DNA of 64,000 bases from Chryseobacterium gleum. Lineage in GTDB: Bacteria > Bacteroidota > Bacteroidia > Flavobacteriales > Weeksellaceae. A program made the position numbers and the translations under genes. The stretch is taken from positions 3,365,001 through 3,429,000 of the forward strand of contig NZ_LR134289.1 in the NCBI RefSeq assembly GCF_900636535.1, written 5' to 3'. Positions 46,291 through 55,470 of the stretch are shown in pieces. The notes under the pieces are model-generated. The model ran no database searches and was not told the DNA's origin. It worked only from the letters and a program-made list of their open reading frames with translations. Every line of letters begins with the position of its first letter. Position 1 is the first letter of the stretch.

Positions 46291-47751
46291 ATGATTATAA
46301 CAGAATTAGTAAACAGAATCCCAGTACTGGAAATTCACGGAGATAACAGCCGTGAAATTACTGAATTGGTGATCGACAGCAGAAAAGTTACAGAAGACTC
46401 TCTATATGTTGCAATGAGAGGAACAGTAGTGGATGGTCACTCATTCATCACATCTGCTATTGAAAAAGGAGCTGCAGCAGTTGTTTGCGAAGAACTCCCT
46501 GAAACATTGGCAGAAAATGTAACATACATCCTGGTAAAAGATTCGTCTAAAGCCTTAGGATATCTCGCTTCCAATTACTATGGAAACCCTTCTCAGAAAC
46601 TGAAGCTGATAGGAGTTACGGGAACCAATGGAAAAACTTCTGTTTCCACCCTTCTTTTTGATGTTTTCAAAAATCTGGGTTATCCTGCTGCGTTACTTTC
46701 TACTGTTGAAATCAGAATTGGTGAAGAAATTATACCGGCTACCCACACTACGCCTGACGTGATTACCATCAACAGGATTTTAGCTGAAGCCGTAGAAAAA
46801 GGATGTGAATTTGCTTTCATGGAAGTAAGCTCACATGGGATTGCTCAGAACAGAATTGAAGGATTGCACTTCAAAATAGCAGGCTTTACCAACCTTACCC
46901 ATGATCATTTAGACTATCATAAAACATTCGAAGAATATTTAAAAACGAAAAAAAGATTCTTTGACGAATTAGAAGATACAGCTATTGCCATCACCAATGT
47001 GGATGATAAGAACGGCAATGTCATGCTTCAGAATACCAAGGCTAAAAAAAAGTCTTACGCTCTGAAAACCATGGCAGATTATCACGGAAAATTATTGGAA
47101 GTTGATTTCAACGGAATGCTGCTGAACTTCAACGGAAAAGAATTCTGGACGACATTGACCGGGAAATTCAATGTATACAACTTACTTCTTGTCTTTGGAA
47201 TTGCTGCTGAACTAGGTTTTGAACAGGATGAAATTCTTCAGGCTATCAGCAAGTTAAAAAGAGTTTCCGGAAGATTTGAAACCTTCAAATCCGATGGTGG
47301 AATTTTCTTTATCGTAGATTATGCACATACTCCGGATGCATTGGAAAACATTCTGGACAGCATCAACGATATCAGAACCAAGAACGAAAGATTAATCACC
47401 GTGTTCGGCTGCGGAGGAGACAGAGATCACTCCAAAAGACCTGAAATGGGAAATATTGCCACTAAAAAATCAACCTTGGCAATCATCACTTCAGACAACC
47501 CAAGAACAGAAGATCCTACGCAGATTATCAAAGAAATTGAAGCGGGTGTTGAGCCACAGAACTTCAGCAAATACACTTCAATTCCGGACAGAAAAGAAGC
47601 CATAAAAATGGCGATAAAATTTGCTGAGCCTAAAGATATCGTTTTAGTTGCCGGAAAAGGCCACGAAACCTATCAGGAGATTAATGGTGTGAAACATCAT
47701 TTTGATGACAAAGAAGTAATTAATGAGCTCTGGAAATTAATGAGCAAATAA
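46291..47751 (+). CDS. murE: UDP-MurNAc-tripeptide synthetase MurE (meso-DAP type)
   Basis: A 486-residue Mur ligase that adds the third stem-peptide residue. GVTGTNGKTS is the ATP P-loop, and DYAHTPDALE and GCGGDRDHSKRPEMG are Mur-ligase blocks. The motif DNPR (TSDNPRTEDP) marks specificity for meso-diaminopimelate rather than lysine. I use the ATG at 46291 (MIITELV); a TTG three codons upstream is the alternative. It follows ftsI; no murF follows it here. Confidence 0.95.
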   Translation: MIITELVNRIPVLEIHGDNSREITELVIDSRKVTEDSLYVAMRGTVVDGHSFITSAIEKGAAAVVCEELPETLAENVTYILVKDSSKALGYLASNYYGNPSQKLKLIGVTGTNGKTSVSTLLFDVFKNLGYPAALLSTVEIRIGEEIIPATHTTPDVITINRILAEAVEKGCEFAFMEVSSHGIAQNRIEGLHFKIAGFTNLTHDHLDYHKTFEEYLKTKKRFFDELEDTAIAITNVDDKNGNVMLQNTKAKKKSYALKTMADYHGKLLEVDFNGMLLNFNGKEFWTTLTGKFNVYNLLLVFGIAAELGFEQDEILQAISKLKRVSGRFETFKSDGGIFFIVDYAHTPDALENILDSINDIRTKNERLITVFGCGGDRDHSKRPEMGNIATKKSTLAIITSDNPRTEDPTQIIKEIEAGVEPQNFSKYTSIPDRKEAIKMAIKFAEPKDIVLVAGKGHETYQEINGVKHHFDDKEVINELWKLMSK

Positions 47752-47828
47752 ATTACAAGTGATAACTGAGAGAATAATTATTCAATCATTCATCAATTAT
47801 CAATGATCATTTATTAACAATTGAAACT
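47752..47828. repeat. Decayed palindromic spacer, family I
   Basis: Text such as AAGTGATAACTGAGAG ... CATTCATCAATTATCAATGATC resembles the spacers at 43827 and 56857. It forms imperfect inverted repeats between murE and mraY. Confidence 0.45.
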
Positions 47829-49070
47829 ATGCTATACTATCTATACGAATATCTAACCAACCATGGAATTCACGTTCCGGGATTAGGAATGTTGAAATAC
47901 ATTTCCTTCCGTGCCGGAATGGCTGTACTATTCTCTCTGATTATTGCTCTTGTCTACGGAAAAAGAGTCATTAATTACCTGAGAACAAAACAAATGGGTG
48001 AATTGGTACGTGATCTTGGATTGGATGGCCAGAAACAGAAAGAAGGAACCCCTACCATGGGAGGGCTTATCATTATTCTGGCAACCATTATTCCGGTATT
48101 GCTATTTACAAGGATTACCAATGTTTATATTGTTCTGCTGCTGGTTTCAATGTTATGGATGGGAGCAATTGGTTTCCTTGATGATTATTTAAAGAAGATT
48201 AAAAAAAATAAAGACGGATTAAGTGGTAAATTTAAAATTGTAGGCCAAGTCGGATTAGGACTAATTGTCGGAATTACAATGTACTTCCACCCGGACATCA
48301 CCGTTAAAAGAAAATATGCAGATGCTAAGGTGGTCAACAGGAACAACGTAGAGCAAAACTTTATGCCTACAGAAAAAATTACCGTTTCCACCGTTCCTTT
48401 TGCAAAAAATAATGAATTCGACTACAGCGGAATTTTATTTTGGATGAATGACAAAGATGCCCATGAGTGGGCATGGGTTGTCTTTATTCCTATCGTAATT
48501 TTCATAGTAACAGCCGTTTCAAACGGAGCCAATATCACAGACGGGATTGACGGTCTGGCCGCAGGAACAAGTACCATTATATTGCTTACGCTGGCCCTTT
48601 TCGCTTACCTTTCCGGAAATATCATCTTTGCAGATTACCTCAATATCATGTTCCTGCCGAACATGGGGGAAACCACCATCTTTGCCGTAGCAATGGTAGG
48701 GGCTGTAATTGGCTTCTTCTGGTACAATACCTATCCTGCACAGGTTTTCATGGGAGATACCGGAAGCTTGATGTTGGGAGGAGTCATTGCCGTTTTGGCC
48801 ATTATTTTAAGAAAAGAATTGCTTATTCCTGTATTATGCGGAATCTTCTTAATTGAAAACCTGTCTGTAATGCTTCAGGTAGTTGTTTTCAAATATAGAA
48901 AAAGAAAATACGGGCTGGAATATGCCCAAAACAATAGACTGTTCAAGATGTCACCATTACACCATCATTATCAGAAAGAAGGATTCCACGAAAGTAAAAT
49001 CGTGAACAGAATGATCATCATTGGGGTAATATTGGCAATTGTATGTCTGATCACATTAAAAATGAGATAA
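47829..49070 (+). CDS. mraY: Phospho-MurNAc-pentapeptide transferase MraY
   Basis: A 413-residue polytopic membrane enzyme that makes lipid I. Signatures include [17 protein letters not shown] (catalytic Asp pair), [27 protein letters not shown] and [14 protein letters not shown]. It is longer than the ~360 residues of E. coli MraY because of a charged periplasmic or cytoplasmic insertion at about 155-215 ([19 protein letters not shown] region), which I associate with Bacteroidota. Confidence 0.97.
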   Translation: MLYYLYEYLTNHGIHVPGLGMLKYISFRAGMAVLFSLIIALVYGKRVINYLRTKQMGELVRDLGLDGQKQKEGTPTMGGLIIILATIIPVLLFTRITNVYIVLLLVSMLWMGAIGFLDDYLKKIKKNKDGLSGKFKIVGQVGLGLIVGITMYFHPDITVKRKYADAKVVNRNNVEQNFMPTEKITVSTVPFAKNNEFDYSGILFWMNDKDAHEWAWVVFIPIVIFIVTAVSNGANITDGIDGLAAGTSTIILLTLALFAYLSGNIIFADYLNIMFLPNMGETTIFAVAMVGAVIGFFWYNTYPAQVFMGDTGSLMLGGVIAVLAIILRKELLIPVLCGIFLIENLSVMLQVVVFKYRKRKYGLEYAQNNRLFKMSPLHHHYQKEGFHESKIVNRMIIIGVILAIVCLITLKMR

Positions 49071-49150
49071 ATTTTGTAAAAAGTAAGAAGTATTAATGTA
49101 AAAAGACACCAGATACATTGTACGTTTTACATTTTACATTTTACAAAAGA
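49071..49150. repeat. Short repetitive spacer between mraY and murD
   Basis: TTTTACA-type words (three times near 49125-49146) face TGTAAAA words near 49075 and 49096, giving a loose inverted repeat. No gene is visible. Confidence 0.4.
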
Positions 49151-49156
49151 ATAAAT

Positions 49157-50494
49157 ATGAAAATAGTTGTTTTAGGAGGTGGAGAAAGCGGATGCGGCGC
49201 TGCTTATTTGGCTAAGAAGAAAGGTCTGGAAGTATTTCTTTCAGATAAAGGAGCCATTAAGGATAACTATAAGCAGTTCCTTACCGATAATGAAATTGAA
49301 TTTGAAGAAGGAAATCACGACGAAGAAAGAATTTTAAATGCAGACTGGATCGTAAAAAGTCCAGGAATTCCAAAAAAGGCAGATATTATTAGTAAAATTC
49401 ATGAAAAAGGAATCAGACTTTCCTCTGAAATTGAATTTGCTTCTGAATTTACAGATGCAAAAATTATCGCCATTACCGGAAGCAACGGAAAAACAACTAC
49501 TACTTCCCTGATCTATTATATCCTGAAAAATGACGGATTGAATGTAGGCTTGGGAGGAAATATCGGCTACAGCTTTGCCAAGCAGGTTGCAGATGAAAAT
49601 CATGAATATTATGTATTGGAAGTAAGTTCTTTCCAGCTGGATGATATTCAGAATTTCAGGCCTTATATCTCTTTATTGCTGAATCTGTCTCAGGATCACC
49701 TGGATCAGTACAATTACAATTATGAAGAGTATGCTTTGGCAAAATTCAGAATTGCTGAAAACCAGGAGAATGATAATTTCTTCATCTACAACAAAGATGA
49801 TGAAATGAGCAAAAATCTCCTTGAAAAGCTTGAGATAAAGGCTAAAATGATTCCTTTCTCAACAAAAGAGAAATTACAGGAAGGAGGTTTTGTGAATGAA
49901 GATGAAATTGTGGTAAAAATGAAAGACGAATTCTCAATGAAAGTTGATGAATTGTCTTTGTTGGGAAATCATAATGTAGCGAATAGCTTAGCCGCATCAA
50001 TTGCCGGTAAAATATTAGAAATCAACAATGAAAGTATCAGACATTCATTGATGACCTTTCAGGCAGTTGAACACAGATTGGAGTTTGTTACTGAAATTGA
50101 TGGCGTAAAATACATCAACGACAGCAAAGCAACCAACGTAAATGCTACTTACTATGCCTTGGAAAGCATGAAAACACCAACTGTTTGGATTGTTGGTGGA
50201 TTAGATAAAGGAAACGACTATACCGAAATTGAGGATTTAGTTAAAAGAAAAGTAAAGGCAATTGTTTGTCTTGGAATTGACAATAAGAAGATCATAGATT
50301 TCTTTAAAGATAAAAAAGAATTTATTTATGACACTTCAAGTATGGAAGAAGCCGTGAGAATTTCAAAATCACTGGCTAAAAAGGGTGATACCGTCTTATT
50401 GTCTCCTTGCTGTGCAAGCTTTGACTTGTTCAAAAGCTACGAAGACAGAGGACGCCAGTTTAAACAACAGGTATTAAATGCCAATGGCCATTAG
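49157..50494 (+). CDS. murD: UDP-MurNAc-L-alanine--D-glutamate ligase MurD
   Basis: A 445-residue Mur ligase. KIVVLGGGESGCGAAYLAKK is the N-terminal nucleotide-sugar site, ITGSNGKTTT the ATP P-loop, and YINDSKATNVNATYYALES and LLSPCCASFDLFKSYEDRG are MurD signatures. I start at the ATG at 49157; an upstream TTG at 49118 lies in repetitive spacer. The last residues (NANGH) are encoded by the beginning of a dispersed repeat, so the C-terminal tip may have been altered by it. Confidence 0.95.
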   Translation: MKIVVLGGGESGCGAAYLAKKKGLEVFLSDKGAIKDNYKQFLTDNEIEFEEGNHDEERILNADWIVKSPGIPKKADIISKIHEKGIRLSSEIEFASEFTDAKIIAITGSNGKTTTTSLIYYILKNDGLNVGLGGNIGYSFAKQVADENHEYYVLEVSSFQLDDIQNFRPYISLLLNLSQDHLDQYNYNYEEYALAKFRIAENQENDNFFIYNKDDEMSKNLLEKLEIKAKMIPFSTKEKLQEGGFVNEDEIVVKMKDEFSMKVDELSLLGNHNVANSLAASIAGKILEINNESIRHSLMTFQAVEHRLEFVTEIDGVKYINDSKATNVNATYYALESMKTPTVWIVGGLDKGNDYTEIEDLVKRKVKAIVCLGIDNKKIIDFFKDKKEFIYDTSSMEEAVRISKSLAKKGDTVLLSPCCASFDLFKSYEDRGRQFKQQVLNANGH

Positions 50495-50516
50495 CCAGAA
50501 GCCAATAGCATTAAAT
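50471..50516. repeat. Dispersed repeat, family II, overlapping the murD end
   Basis: GGCCATTAGCCAGAAGCC and AATAGCAT share wording with the larger palindromic copy at 58857-58940 (GCTATTAGCCAACTGCCAG, GAAGCCAAAAGCAT). It covers the murD stop and the gap before ftsW. Confidence 0.6.
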
Positions 50517-51755
50517 ATGGACGAACAGAACACAGAAAGCAGATTTGAATTTCTAAAGGGCGATAAAGTACTTTGGATGGTCATCCTTGTGATCTCCATC
50601 TTCTCTATTTTCCCTGTCTACTCTGCGAGTTCAAATCTTGAATACATTGTCAATAACGGGACCACAACAGGTCACGTTATCAAACATATGTTCTTTGTAG
50701 TCTTAGGTTTGGGTATTATGAGACTGGTTGGAACCGTAAAATATGAATACATCGGAAAGCTTAGCAGTATTCTGCTCGGCCTTATGATTGTCCTATTGGT
50801 GGTTACGATGTTTACAGGACAGACCATTGACGGAGCCAGTGCTTCCAGATGGCTGAAAATTCCCGGAACACCGATCTCCTTCCAGCCTTCATCATTTGCC
50901 TTTTTAATGTTAATCATCTATCTATGCAGATATCTAACCAAAAAAATTACAAGAGAAAGACTTCCGATAGAGAATATCATGTATATCTTCGGACCTATCC
51001 TGCTTGTTTTTGTGTTGGTAGCCAAAGATAACGGCTCCACGGCGTTAATGATTTTAATGGTTTCTGTGATTGTTCTTGTGATAGGACAGCTTCACTGGAA
51101 ATACATTGCAGGATTTATTTCCGCATCATTTGTAGCCATCGTATTCTTCTTATTGATTGCTTTAAATACCAATCTTATTGGAGGAAACCGTGTTCATACA
51201 TGGATGAGCCGTATTGAAACATTTACATCCAGCAAAGCCAAAACAGCCGATGTGGATGATGAAAGTGTAAAAGCGAAAAATTACCAGGTAATGCAGGCCA
51301 AAGCAGCCATTGTACATGGTGGAATTACCGGAATGGGACCAGGAAAAAGTGCATTGAAACAAATGCTTCCGCAATCTGCCTCCGACTTTATTTTCGCAGT
51401 TATTGTAGAGGAATATGGAGTGATAGGCGCTGCTTTTCTGATCAGCTTATACCTCATCATGATCATAAGGATTGTTATGATCGCCAGCAAGATGCCGGCA
51501 TTTTTCGGATCATTGCTCGTGCTCAGTCTCGGGGTAATGATCTTTATTCAGCTTTCAGTAAATATTGCTGTAGCAGTGAATCTGATCCCGGTAACTGGGC
51601 AGCCACTGCCTTTGATCAGTTACGGAGGAACCTCAATGCTGGTAACCTATTTACAGTTAGGTATTATTTTAAATATAAGCTCAAGGATTCAGATTTATGA
51701 TGAAGAAGGAATGGGCAAAAAACAAAGTATAGCAGAAATAAACGATATCGCTTAA
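50517..51755 (+). CDS. ftsW: Septal peptidoglycan polymerase FtsW
   Basis: A 412-residue SEDS-family membrane protein with about ten hydrophobic helices. It polymerises glycan strands at the septum in partnership with FtsI. Family marks include YSASSNLEY, GASRWLKIPGTPISFQPSSFA, ILMVSVIVLVIG and NLIPVTGQPLPLISYGGTSMLV. I start at the ATG at 50517 (MDEQNTESRFEFLKGD); an ATG at 50478 would translate the repeat that overlaps murD. murG follows one base after the stop. Confidence 0.95.
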   Translation: MDEQNTESRFEFLKGDKVLWMVILVISIFSIFPVYSASSNLEYIVNNGTTTGHVIKHMFFVVLGLGIMRLVGTVKYEYIGKLSSILLGLMIVLLVVTMFTGQTIDGASASRWLKIPGTPISFQPSSFAFLMLIIYLCRYLTKKITRERLPIENIMYIFGPILLVFVLVAKDNGSTALMILMVSVIVLVIGQLHWKYIAGFISASFVAIVFFLLIALNTNLIGGNRVHTWMSRIETFTSSKAKTADVDDESVKAKNYQVMQAKAAIVHGGITGMGPGKSALKQMLPQSASDFIFAVIVEEYGVIGAAFLISLYLIMIIRIVMIASKMPAFFGSLLVLSLGVMIFIQLSVNIAVAVNLIPVTGQPLPLISYGGTSMLVTYLQLGIILNISSRIQIYDEEGMGKKQSIAEINDIA

Positions 51756-51756
51756 A

Positions 51757-52851
51757 ATGGACAAAAAATTAAAAATACTATTATCAGGCGGAGGAACGGG
51801 AGGACATATCTTTCCTGCCATCGCTATTGCTGATGAGATCCGAAAAAGATTTCCTGATGCAGAGTTTTTGTTCATTGGTGCCAACGGGAAAATGGAAATG
51901 GAAAAAGTTCCCCAGGCAGGCTATAAAATTGAAGGAATTGATATTGCCGGAATTGACAGAGGTAACTTGTTATCTAATTTAGGTCTCCCTTTCAAGATTC
52001 TGAAAAGTCTATCAAAATCTAAGAAGATTATCAAAAACTTCACGCCTGACTTTGCTGTAGGAACAGGAGGATTTGCAAGCGGACCCGCGCTTTATGAAGC
52101 AAGCAAAATGGGAATTCCGATTTTCATTCAGGAACAGAATGCCCATGCAGGGGTAACGAATAAAATCCTCAGCAAGAAAGCTAAAGCAGTCTTCACGGCT
52201 TATCCGAAAGTAGACGGCTTTCCGGCAGAGAAAATAAAGTTTCTGGGAAATCCGATTCGTGAGAACATCGTTTCAGGAATGCAGGATACCGCTCAGGCAA
52301 AAGAAAAAATGGGATTGGACAAAGATAAACTTACCATTCTTTCAGTAGGCGGTTCTTTAGGATCCAGAACATTGAATAATGCCTGGAAAGAAAACCTTGA
52401 AAATCTGAAAGAAAAAGGGTATCAATTAATCTGGCAAACAGGAAAACTGGATTATAAAGAATTGTCTTCCAACCTCCAGCTTCCATCTTCTATTCATCTG
52501 AAAGAATTTATCAAAGATATGGAACTGGCCTACTCTGCTGCTGATATCATTGTTTCCAGAGCCGGAGCTATTGCCATTTCAGAGCTGGCTGTAGCACAGA
52601 AACCGGTGCTTTTGGTACCTTTCCCTTTTGCAGCGGAAGACCATCAAACCAAAAATGCCATGAATCTGGTAGAAAAGAACGCAGCCAGAATGGTAAAAGA
52701 CTCTGAGATGCAGGAAAAATTCTGGAATACATTATCAGAGATCTGCGAAAATGAAAATGTAAGAAAAGAAATGTCTGACAATCTGAAATATTTTGCCAAG
52801 CCCAATGCAGCAAAAGAGATTGTAGATGAAATATTTAATGTGATAAAATAG
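51757..52851 (+). CDS. murG: MurG GlcNAc transferase
   Basis: A 364-residue glycosyltransferase that converts lipid I to lipid II. LLSGGGTGGHIFPAIAIADE is the Gly-rich N-terminal loop, FIQEQNAHAGVTNK a family block, and SVGGSLGSRTLN and VSRAGAIAISELAVAQKPVLLVPFP form the UDP-GlcNAc site. It starts 2 bases after the ftsW stop, so the two are surely co-transcribed. Confidence 0.97.
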   Translation: MDKKLKILLSGGGTGGHIFPAIAIADEIRKRFPDAEFLFIGANGKMEMEKVPQAGYKIEGIDIAGIDRGNLLSNLGLPFKILKSLSKSKKIIKNFTPDFAVGTGGFASGPALYEASKMGIPIFIQEQNAHAGVTNKILSKKAKAVFTAYPKVDGFPAEKIKFLGNPIRENIVSGMQDTAQAKEKMGLDKDKLTILSVGGSLGSRTLNNAWKENLENLKEKGYQLIWQTGKLDYKELSSNLQLPSSIHLKEFIKDMELAYSAADIIVSRAGAIAISELAVAQKPVLLVPFPFAAEDHQTKNAMNLVEKNAARMVKDSEMQEKFWNTLSEICENENVRKEMSDNLKYFAKPNAAKEIVDEIFNVIK

Positions 52852-52995
52852 AAAGGCTTCGACAAGCTCAGCCTGACACCGTTAAAACTTAATTTATTAA
52901 CGAGTCATTGATGTTAGTTGATTAAAGCCTTATAATACAAAATATAGTAATACAACTCTGAGCTTATTCAAGAGTGGTTAAAGATCAAAATATAA
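52852..52995. repeat. Spacer with GGCTTCGACAAGCTCAGCC repeat
   Basis: GGCTTCGACAAGCTCAGCC followed by TGACA (about 52856-52879) is a short palindromic element that I recall being widespread between genes in this bacterial group. The remaining ~115 bases up to murC show nothing recognisable. Confidence 0.55.
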
Positions 52996-54354
52996 ATGAA
53001 CATTTTACAAACATATCAGACTTTTTACTTCGTCGGAATCGGAGGTATCGGAATGAGTGCATTAGCACGCTATTTCAACGCATCCGGAAAAAAAGTATTG
53101 GGATATGATAAAACCAATACCAAACTTACCCAGAACCTGATGAATGAGGGGATTGATATCGTTTTTGAAGATCTTATTGATGAAAGGATAACTTCCCTTC
53201 AGAAAGAAGATACATTGGTTATCTATACTCCGGCTATCAAAACGCTTGGAATATTGGATTACTTCAACCAAAATCAGTTTGAAGTTTTAAAAAGAGCCAA
53301 AGTCCTTGGATTAATTACAGAAAATACAGACTGTATCGCTATTGCCGGAACCCACGGAAAGACAACAACGTCTACCCTTGTTGCCCATTTATGCAAAGAA
53401 GCAGATCTTCCTTTCTCATGCTTTTTGGGAGGAATTTCTGAAAACTTTAAATCAAACTTCCTGTACAATGGTTCCATGTACTCAGTAGTTGAAGCTGACG
53501 AATATGACAGAAGCTTCCTGAATCTTTCTCCGGACTGGGCAGTGGTTACCTCTACAGATGCCGACCATCTGGATATTTATGGAGATAAAAGCCATATAGA
53601 AGAAGGATTCAGACAGTTTGCAGCGTTAGTCCCTCAGGACAAACAGCTTTTTATAAGAAAAGGATTGGAAATCGGCAGAGGACATCAGACTTATGCGGTC
53701 AATGAACCTGCAGATTACTATTCAGACAATCTGCGTATGGATCATGATAAGATTTATTTTGATTTCCATACCCCAACTGAAACAGTAAAAGATTTTGTCT
53801 GGGAAATTCCTGGTATCCATAATGTGGAAAATGCTACTGCAGCACTGGCTATTCTGCATAATTTAGGCGCAGATTTTGATACGCTGAAAAAAGCAATTTC
53901 CAATTTTAAGGGAATTAAAAGAAGATATACCAAACATATTTATCAGAACGGTAAAATTTATATTGATGACTATGCTCACCATCCTACAGAAATCAATGCT
54001 GTAATGAGCTCAATCAGAACGTTTTATCCTGATAAAAAACTTCTGGTAGCCTTCCAGCCACATCTTTTCAGCAGAACAAGAGATTTCGCAGACGGCTTTG
54101 CGGAAAGCTTAAGTAAGGCAGATGAACTCATTCTTCTTGATATTTATCCTGCAAGAGAACTTCAGGAAAATTTTGAAGGAATTACTTCAAACTGGCTGTT
54201 GGAAAAAGTAAAATTAGATAAAAAAGAAGTATCCTCTTTATCCGATGCTTTTGAAAAAATAAAAGAAAAAGATTTTGATATCCTCCTTACTGTAGGGGCA
54301 GGAAATATAGACACCCTGTATGATCCTATTTGTGAATGGATAAATAAATTGTAA
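52996..54354 (+). CDS. murC: UDP-MurNAc--L-alanine ligase MurC
   Basis: A 452-residue Mur ligase. FVGIGGIGMSALARYF is the N-terminal UDP-sugar site, IAGTHGKTTTSTLVAHL the ATP P-loop, and VEADEYDRSFL, DYAHHPTEINAV and FQPHLFSRTRDF are MurC signatures. It adds the first alanine of the stem peptide. In E. coli ddlB follows; here ftsQ comes next directly. Confidence 0.96.
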   Translation: MNILQTYQTFYFVGIGGIGMSALARYFNASGKKVLGYDKTNTKLTQNLMNEGIDIVFEDLIDERITSLQKEDTLVIYTPAIKTLGILDYFNQNQFEVLKRAKVLGLITENTDCIAIAGTHGKTTTSTLVAHLCKEADLPFSCFLGGISENFKSNFLYNGSMYSVVEADEYDRSFLNLSPDWAVVTSTDADHLDIYGDKSHIEEGFRQFAALVPQDKQLFIRKGLEIGRGHQTYAVNEPADYYSDNLRMDHDKIYFDFHTPTETVKDFVWEIPGIHNVENATAALAILHNLGADFDTLKKAISNFKGIKRRYTKHIYQNGKIYIDDYAHHPTEINAVMSSIRTFYPDKKLLVAFQPHLFSRTRDFADGFAESLSKADELILLDIYPARELQENFEGITSNWLLEKVKLDKKEVSSLSDAFEKIKEKDFDILLTVGAGNIDTLYDPICEWINKL

Positions 54355-54419
54355 AAAGTAATAATGTATTTACGTATTCATGAATACTTTTTACATAAAT
54401 ACATGAATACAAAAGATGT
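54355..54419. repeat. Palindromic spacer between murC and ftsQ
   Basis: Words TATTCATGAATA and ATACATGAATAC give short palindromes within 65 bases. This is another repetitive dcw gap with no gene. Confidence 0.4.
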
Positions 54420-55388
54420 ATGAAAAATAAATACAGAATATTAAAAATTGTTGTCACTGTAATTATCTTAGGATTTTTACTGAGCTTCTCATTGAGGAGA
54501 TTCAGCCGTGAGCAGATTACGGACAATAAGATTTCTGTAAAAATGAGTGAGAGAACACCGGTGTATTTTGTGGATGAAAAAGACATCAGGGAGATTGTAA
54601 AAAAAGAAAACCCGTCAGGAAAAGTTGGAGATCTTAATATTCCTGCTTTAGAAAAAAAGATCAATTCCTTACCGGCAGTAGACAGTGCCAATGTTTATCT
54701 GAACCTGAATGGAAAACTCAATCTGGACATCAAACAGAGAGTCCCGGTTTTCAGATTGAATAAAGACGGAAAAGACTTTTATGTAGACGAAAAAGGAATT
54801 GAATTCCCGATTTCAAGAACCTATTCGCACCCTTGCATGCTGGTCACAGGAAATGTACAGCCGGACGAATATGAAAAGCTGGCGGAACTGGTAGAAAAGA
54901 TTGACAAAGATGATTTCAGTAAAAAATATTTTATCGGAATCTCAAAAAATAAAGACAGCTACAGCCTGCTTACCAGTGAAGGCAACTATAGAGTAGAAAT
55001 CGGAGATCTTGATAATATTGATTTTAAAGTAAAAGGTTTCAAAACCTTTGTGGAAAAATATCTGGTATATCAGGATCCGCAGAAGTACAGCATGGTTTCT
55101 GTGAAGTACCAGAATCAGATTGTCACCACTTTAAACCCGTATTTTAAAGAAAATGACAGTATCTTAAAAGCAGGAAAAATGGAACTGGCAAAAGCGCCTT
55201 CCGTAGCTGCAGCCAAAAAGACGGAGGTGAAGCCCAAAACAGCGGAAGCAAAAAAGACCAGCTCAAACACGGTAAAACCGCAAGAGAGTACAAAACCGAA
55301 AACACATACAAAAGAAACAAAAAAAGCAGAAAAAAAGCCACCCGTCAAGGTACAGCCTAAATCTAAGCCAAAAGTAAAAATAGAATAA
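54420..55388 (+). CDS. ftsQ: FtsQ-like division protein with Lys/Ala/Pro tail
   Basis: A 322-residue protein. One transmembrane helix (about 8-24, ILKIVVTVIILGFLLSF) is followed by a periplasmic POTRA-like and beta domain (RTPVYFVDEKDIREIV...LNLNGKLNLDIKQRVPVFRL). Residues about 255-322 are low-complexity, rich in Lys, Ala, Pro and Thr, an extension I do not recall from E. coli FtsQ. FtsQ is the hub that links FtsA/FtsZ to FtsL, FtsB, FtsW and FtsI. It is named from topology and its place before ftsA. Confidence 0.9.
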   Translation: MKNKYRILKIVVTVIILGFLLSFSLRRFSREQITDNKISVKMSERTPVYFVDEKDIREIVKKENPSGKVGDLNIPALEKKINSLPAVDSANVYLNLNGKLNLDIKQRVPVFRLNKDGKDFYVDEKGIEFPISRTYSHPCMLVTGNVQPDEYEKLAELVEKIDKDDFSKKYFIGISKNKDSYSLLTSEGNYRVEIGDLDNIDFKVKGFKTFVEKYLVYQDPQKYSMVSVKYQNQIVTTLNPYFKENDSILKAGKMELAKAPSVAAAKKTEVKPKTAEAKKTSSNTVKPQESTKPKTHTKETKKAEKKPPVKVQPKSKPKVKIE

Positions 55389-55470
55389 ATCCGAAAGGAC
55401 ATTTATACACAAATAGGAGAATATCCTTATAGAAAAAAGGGAAAAGTAGAAAAAATCAAATCGATATAAA

